From Sphingobacteriaceae bacterium (GTDB taxonomy: Bacteria > Bacteroidota > Bacteroidia > Sphingobacteriales > Sphingobacteriaceae): DNA of 35,692 nucleotides. Positions 32,001 through 35,692 of this stretch are shown here, one piece after another (within the stretch, counting starts at the first letter, position 1; each line of letters begins with the position of its first letter). The notes beneath the pieces are model-generated. The model did not search any database. It saw only the letters and a program-made list of their open reading frames with translations, and had not been told where the DNA came from. A program made the translations under genes and the position numbers. The stretch covers positions 1 through 35,692 of the forward strand of contig CAHJXH010000015.1 in the NCBI GenBank assembly GCA_903644075.1, read 5' to 3'.

Positions 32001-33878
32001 TTATGGTGTTATTTTATCCAGTGGCGGCACGTTGGTTTCTGAACCACTGTAGCCTTTGTTTTGGTTAATATGCCCGTTGATATTCAACAGGATATCGTTA
32101 TTTGGTATTGGCCACAATACATGATAAGGCGAAATGGTAAACGTATTACCAGAGTTGGTCACCACACCTTTGTTATAAAAATCGTTCTTCTCAATAATAC
32201 GATCGTAGAAGAAGTTTGAAGTTGAGAAGCTATTCACGTTATAACTCTTACCGGCATACGATGGCTGGCCAGTTAACGCATAAATAAATGCCATACGGGT
32301 AAGCTCTGTTTTACGCGGCTCTTCCCAATACAGTTCGCGGGCACGCTCATCAAGTACAGTACCGATATTGATTTTGCTTGGGTCTGTAAATAAAGTTGCT
32401 TTTGCACGTGCACGAACCATATTTAAATCGGCCATTGCCGATGCCGGGTCGCCTTTCCAAACGTAAGCTTCAGCACGCAATAAATAGGTCTCAGCTAAAC
32501 GAAACACATACCAGTCGGTATTGGTGCCACGCGGTGGGCTCCAGTACTTATCAACGGCTATATTAATTGAGCTGATGAACACTTTGTAATGCGGCCAGCC
32601 AAACCAACAACGGATCGTATCCTTGGCGCCATTTAAAAACATAGTATTAACATTTGCTGCTGTGTATTGCACCAGGTTTTTACCATACCAGGTTGGGTCT
32701 GATGTTTTTAGCGACGGGTTATTATAAACCAGGTCGGTCATGTTCATCCAGTTACCCGGTGCGTGGCGTAAATCGGTATTATCAGTCCAAATGTATTTGG
32801 TGCTATACGGTGTACCGCGGTAACGGCCAATACCTCGGCCATAATAAAGCGAAAGGGGAATTTCGGCAGTAACGGCATCTGTTATACCCGTTTTTTTGTT
32901 CGGTGTTAATATCACATTGGCATTGGCATAAAACGGTGTGGTATTACGCATTAATTGCGAACCCAATGCGGTTGCACCATCCAAAGTTTCGCGGTCCAAT
33001 ACGATATATAAAGCTTCGGTATTAGCTGCAATAGCCTTATTATCCGGGCGGTGTAAATCCCAGATTATATTTTTGGTTGCATCGCCACCAGTGCTGCCGA
33101 AACGGGTAGTCATCAGGTGATATTTACCACTGTTAATTACGCTTGATGCAGCTGCAATTGCGTCATCAAATTTACCCAGCTCCAAATCAATTTTGGCCAA
33201 TAGGTGGCTGATAGCACCCTTGTTTACCTCGCCTTTGCTTGCCACATCGCTTACATTTTGCTGAGCAAACTCCAAATCAGCTTTCATTTGGGTTAGAATT
33301 ACTTCGCGTTTGGTGCTATAGTAAGATACATTTGGTGCGTTTTCTTCTTTCAGGATCAAAGGCACATCGCCAAACTCATTAACCAAACGATAGTAGCTGT
33401 ATGCACGATGAAAATAAGCCTGGCCAAGTATCGAGTTACGATCAGCAGGCGAACCCCATTTTACATTGTCAATACGTGAAATAATAACGTTGGCATTGTG
33501 CACACCTTTAAACCATTGCTGCCAGTACCAGCCAATTTTATTATAGTCATCATTATTTAACTGCGCAGTTGGTGTAATACGAACGTTCAAATCCTGTGCC
33601 GGGGTAGTTTTATCTGTTGTACCCTCTACCGCAACATCAGAGAAAATAGATTCTGTAAGCATCGGTGCCGAATCGCCAAAAAATTCGCCTCTGTTATTCA
33701 TGCTGCATGCCTCTAATGCCGACTGCATTGCCGATGGTGTAGTTAACGATACATCGGGGGTAAACTTAGAAAGAGACTCTGGCTTCAGGTAATTCTTACT
33801 GCATCCTTCACCTAACAATATCGCAACTAATGATAATGCTATTATTCCTTTTTTATTTATAGTTTTCATGTTATTCAT
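32001..33878 (-). CDS. SusD/RagB-family nutrient-binding lipoprotein
   Basis: The product has 625 residues. The signal peptide ends in a lipobox (AILLGEGC, Cys at about 26), so it is a lipoprotein displayed at the outer membrane. SusD-type features are the helical TPR-like pairs with FHRAYSYYRLVNEFGDVPLI, DLEFAQQNV and HLLAKIDLELGKFDDAI, the C-terminal FRLAETYLLRAEAYVWKGD, and RARELYWEEPRKTELTRMAF. SusD proteins cap the TonB-dependent SusC channel and bind glycans or other nutrients. It is encoded 12 bp after SusC. The first ATG is preferred over Met4 because GGAGGG precedes it by six bases. The ligand is unknown; no glycoside hydrolase is next to it in the window. Confidence 0.95.
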   Translation of the reverse strand: MNNMKTINKKGIIALSLVAILLGEGCSKNYLKPESLSKFTPDVSLTTPSAMQSALEACSMNNRGEFFGDSAPMLTESIFSDVAVEGTTDKTTPAQDLNVRITPTAQLNNDDYNKIGWYWQQWFKGVHNANVIISRIDNVKWGSPADRNSILGQAYFHRAYSYYRLVNEFGDVPLILKEENAPNVSYYSTKREVILTQMKADLEFAQQNVSDVASKGEVNKGAISHLLAKIDLELGKFDDAIAAASSVINSGKYHLMTTRFGSTGGDATKNIIWDLHRPDNKAIAANTEALYIVLDRETLDGATALGSQLMRNTTPFYANANVILTPNKKTGITDAVTAEIPLSLYYGRGIGRYRGTPYSTKYIWTDNTDLRHAPGNWMNMTDLVYNNPSLKTSDPTWYGKNLVQYTAANVNTMFLNGAKDTIRCWFGWPHYKVFISSINIAVDKYWSPPRGTNTDWYVFRLAETYLLRAEAYVWKGDPASAMADLNMVRARAKATLFTDPSKINIGTVLDERARELYWEEPRKTELTRMAFIYALTGQPSYAGKSYNVNSFSTSNFFYDRIIEKNDFYNKGVVTNSGNTFTISPYHVLWPIPNNDILLNINGHINQNKGYSGSETNVPPLDKITP

Positions 33879-33884
33879 TTTTAT

Positions 33885-33890
33885 CCCTCC
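33885..33890 (-). promoter_or_regulatory. Strong Shine-Dalgarno sequence of the SusD gene
   Basis: GGAGGG on the minus strand, six bases before the ATG at 33878 and directly after the SusC stop. It is nearly perfect, whereas most genes here have only A-rich leaders. It supports the first Met as the start. Confidence 0.6.
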
Positions 33891-35692
33891 TTAAAATGTT
33901 GCGTTTACACCGAATGAAATAATTCTTGGGGTTGGGCCGGGATGCCCGTCATCGGTTGTATTTTGCGGGTCCCAATAGTGCCAGTTAGGGGCGTACACGT
34001 AAGCATTATTTGCATTCGCATAAACTTTCAGGTTCTGCATGTGTAAACTGTGTACAAAGTTGCGGGGTAAATTATACGCCAATGAAATTGTATTTAAGCG
34101 AACAAAAGAGGCACTGCGCCATACATTGAAAGATGTACCGCTTGAGCCTGAGTTAAGGCGGGCGTAATCGTTGATCGGGTTATCAGCCGTCCAGTAAGGA
34201 TATACGTATGAACTTTGGCGCTGATTACCAACGCTGCCCGGGTTATTTTTAGCCTGGTTAAATTGGTTCAACTGGCCCATGTTTGATACTAACAGGAATG
34301 AAAAATCGAAATTTTTCAGGAAGTTGAAATCATTTCGTAATGACCATGTGTAACGGGGGCTGGTGTACCCGATAAATTGTTTATCGGCATCAGTGTACTT
34401 GTACTGGTTAGGGCCGCTGTTCACTAATTTCTCCAGTTTAAAATCGCCCGGTACTGCACCATACAGTGCTGCCTGCGTTTTTTCTGCTGTTTGCCATACG
34501 CCTATTACTTTATAATCCCATATTACGTTAACATCTTTTCCAATAAACCAGTTATTTCCCGGGTCATTAGATTCTGTAGTAACTGTATTGCCACTAGCAT
34601 CGGTAGTTGTTGTAGGGCCGTACAGGTGTTTTAATGAATTTCGGTTTAACGCAAAAGTGGCAGAAGTACTCCAGTTAAAATTTGTACTTCTGATGTTTTT
34701 ACTGGTTAAAGTAACCTCAATACCGTTATTATCTAACTGGCCAAGGTTTGATATTACCGTAGTTTGGTTATATCCCGTAACCTGCGGAATGCTTCTCTTT
34801 ACTAAAAGGTCTGTTGTTTTTTTATGATAAGCCTCAATGCTACCGCTTAAACGGTTATTAAGCACAGCAAAATCTAGCCCGAAGTTTAACGATGCTGTTT
34901 GCTCCCATTTTAAATCAGCATTGGCAAGGTTGTTTACATACACAGCGCTTCCGGCAGTGGCAGTACCGCTGCTTATAACCGGGTATTTGCCCGAGCCTAA
35001 TAAGGCCAAAGCAATTGTTGGGTCAACAGTACCATCAGTTTGCAAATCACGGTTGCCATTTACACCGTAGCTTATACGTAATTTACCATAGTTTAACCAG
35101 CTTAATGCCTTGCTGCCTTTAACAAAACTTTCGTCGGTAAAGATCCAGGCAAATGCACCGGCAGGGAAAGTTGCGTAAGGGTTGTTCTGGCCAAATGCCG
35201 AATAACCATCGCGACGAATAGATCCAGTTAATAAATAGCGGCCTAATAATGAGTAATTTATACGTGCCATTAAACCACTGGCAGTGTAAATACGGTCGTC
35301 ACTGCTTACAGTTGGCAAGTTACCAGAGCCAATGTTATGATAGCTAAGATCATCTGTTGGGCTAAAGCTCTGGTTGCCATCATTATCATACCAGGTTTGG
35401 TATTTTTCTGCCTCGGCAAGTAATGTTACATCGATGCTATGGATACCGAACGTTTTGTTCCAGGTTAACAGGTTGTCAATGGTGTATTTATAACGATTTT
35501 CCATTGAACGGGTTGCGGAGCCACCCGGCGTGGTTACATTAGGGTTTAATGCCGAAAAGTGATAAAAGTTACGATACGACTCGATATCCGGGGCAAAATT
35601 GAATTGATACTTAATACCGAACGGCAGTTTTGCCTTGGCATATAAATTGGCAAATAAAGTATTTTGTATCGCCACACGCTCGTCATACTGGG
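33891..35692 (-). CDS. SusC/RagA TonB-dependent receptor, C-terminal part (5' end outside window)
   Basis: The frame is open to the window's last base; the codons before the internal GTG at 35675 continue the protein (QYDERVAIQN). About 600 C-terminal residues of a family usually near 1000 are visible, all beta-barrel. SusC hallmarks are NTLFANLYAKAKLPFGIKYQ, RINYSLLGRYLLTGSIRRDG, SFVKGSKALSWLNYGKLRIS, the block LKWEQTASLNFGLDFAVLNN, YHKKTTDLLVKRSIP, and the C-terminal LKVYANANNAYVYAPNWHYW with terminal Phe. The plug and carboxypeptidase-D-like domains lie outside. It imports a ligand through the outer membrane with TonB energy and is paired with SusD, 12 bp downstream. Confidence 0.95.
   Translation of the reverse strand, partial: QYDERVAIQNTLFANLYAKAKLPFGIKYQFNFAPDIESYRNFYHFSALNPNVTTPGGSATRSMENRYKYTIDNLLTWNKTFGIHSIDVTLLAEAEKYQTWYDNDGNQSFSPTDDLSYHNIGSGNLPTVSSDDRIYTASGLMARINYSLLGRYLLTGSIRRDGYSAFGQNNPYATFPAGAFAWIFTDESFVKGSKALSWLNYGKLRISYGVNGNRDLQTDGTVDPTIALALLGSGKYPVISSGTATAGSAVYVNNLANADLKWEQTASLNFGLDFAVLNNRLSGSIEAYHKKTTDLLVKRSIPQVTGYNQTTVISNLGQLDNNGIEVTLTSKNIRSTNFNWSTSATFALNRNSLKHLYGPTTTTDASGNTVTTESNDPGNNWFIGKDVNVIWDYKVIGVWQTAEKTQAALYGAVPGDFKLEKLVNSGPNQYKYTDADKQFIGYTSPRYTWSLRNDFNFLKNFDFSFLLVSNMGQLNQFNQAKNNPGSVGNQRQSSYVYPYWTADNPINDYARLNSGSSGTSFNVWRSASFVRLNTISLAYNLPRNFVHSLHMQNLKVYANANNAYVYAPNWHYWDPQNTTDDGHPGPTPRIISFGVNATF

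Overview
The window looks like a chromosomal segment of a Bacteroidota bacterium, most likely of the Sphingobacteriaceae (Mucilaginibacter/Pedobacter type). The reasons are a SusC/SusD pair, SLBB-type polysaccharide export proteins, signal peptides ending in NAQ or AQ, outer-membrane barrels ending in Phe, mostly absent Shine-Dalgarno sequences and TAnnTTTG-like -7 promoter boxes. No rRNA, tRNA, transposase or CRISPR array was seen.

Region 1 (1-6000, plus strand): the 3' part of a GT4 glycosyltransferase, then an outer-membrane barrel protein, an SLBB/Poly_export protein (OPX) and a Wzz-like co-polymerase (PCP). Region 2 (24588 down to 5997, minus strand): a nearly gapless run of 16 genes for building and exporting a surface polysaccharide. 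In transcription order it has a second OPX protein, a second PCP, an ABC exporter (Wzm, then Wzt with a C-terminal sugar-binding domain), one GT4, two GT2-like transferases, an EpsG/Wzy-like polymerase, two more GT2 enzymes, UDP-galactopyranose mutase (Glf), an epimerase/reductase, a WbpL/WecA-like initiating sugar-phosphate transferase, a lipoprotein and two tandem Wzi-like barrels. The inferred pathway is: WbpL-type initiation on undecaprenyl phosphate, extension with sugars that include Galf, export through Wzm/Wzt, passage through the PCP/OPX conduit, and surface assembly by Wzi. The two convergent operons meet with overlapping stop codons at 5997-6000.

Region 3 (25051-26292, minus): a secreted NodB-type polysaccharide deacetylase. 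It is separated from the large operon by 462 bp that contain a perfect 22-bp inverted repeat.

Region 4 (26393-29273, plus): a TPP riboswitch with its own intrinsic terminator, followed by a tight four-gene operon. The genes are a SAM-dependent methyltransferase, a HypE-like AIR-synthase-family protein, a ThiE-fold protein with an altered substrate motif and a Trm112-like zinc-binding protein. This set is not any standard thiamine pathway and is the best candidate in the window for an undescribed system. It is thiamine-linked by its riboswitch, with a likely methyltransferase/Trm112 partnership.

Region 5 (29274-35692, minus): a CDF metal transporter, a gluconokinase of the FGGY family, an intrinsic terminator, and a SusD lipoprotein with its SusC TonB-dependent receptor. 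The SusC gene is cut off by the right edge of the window.
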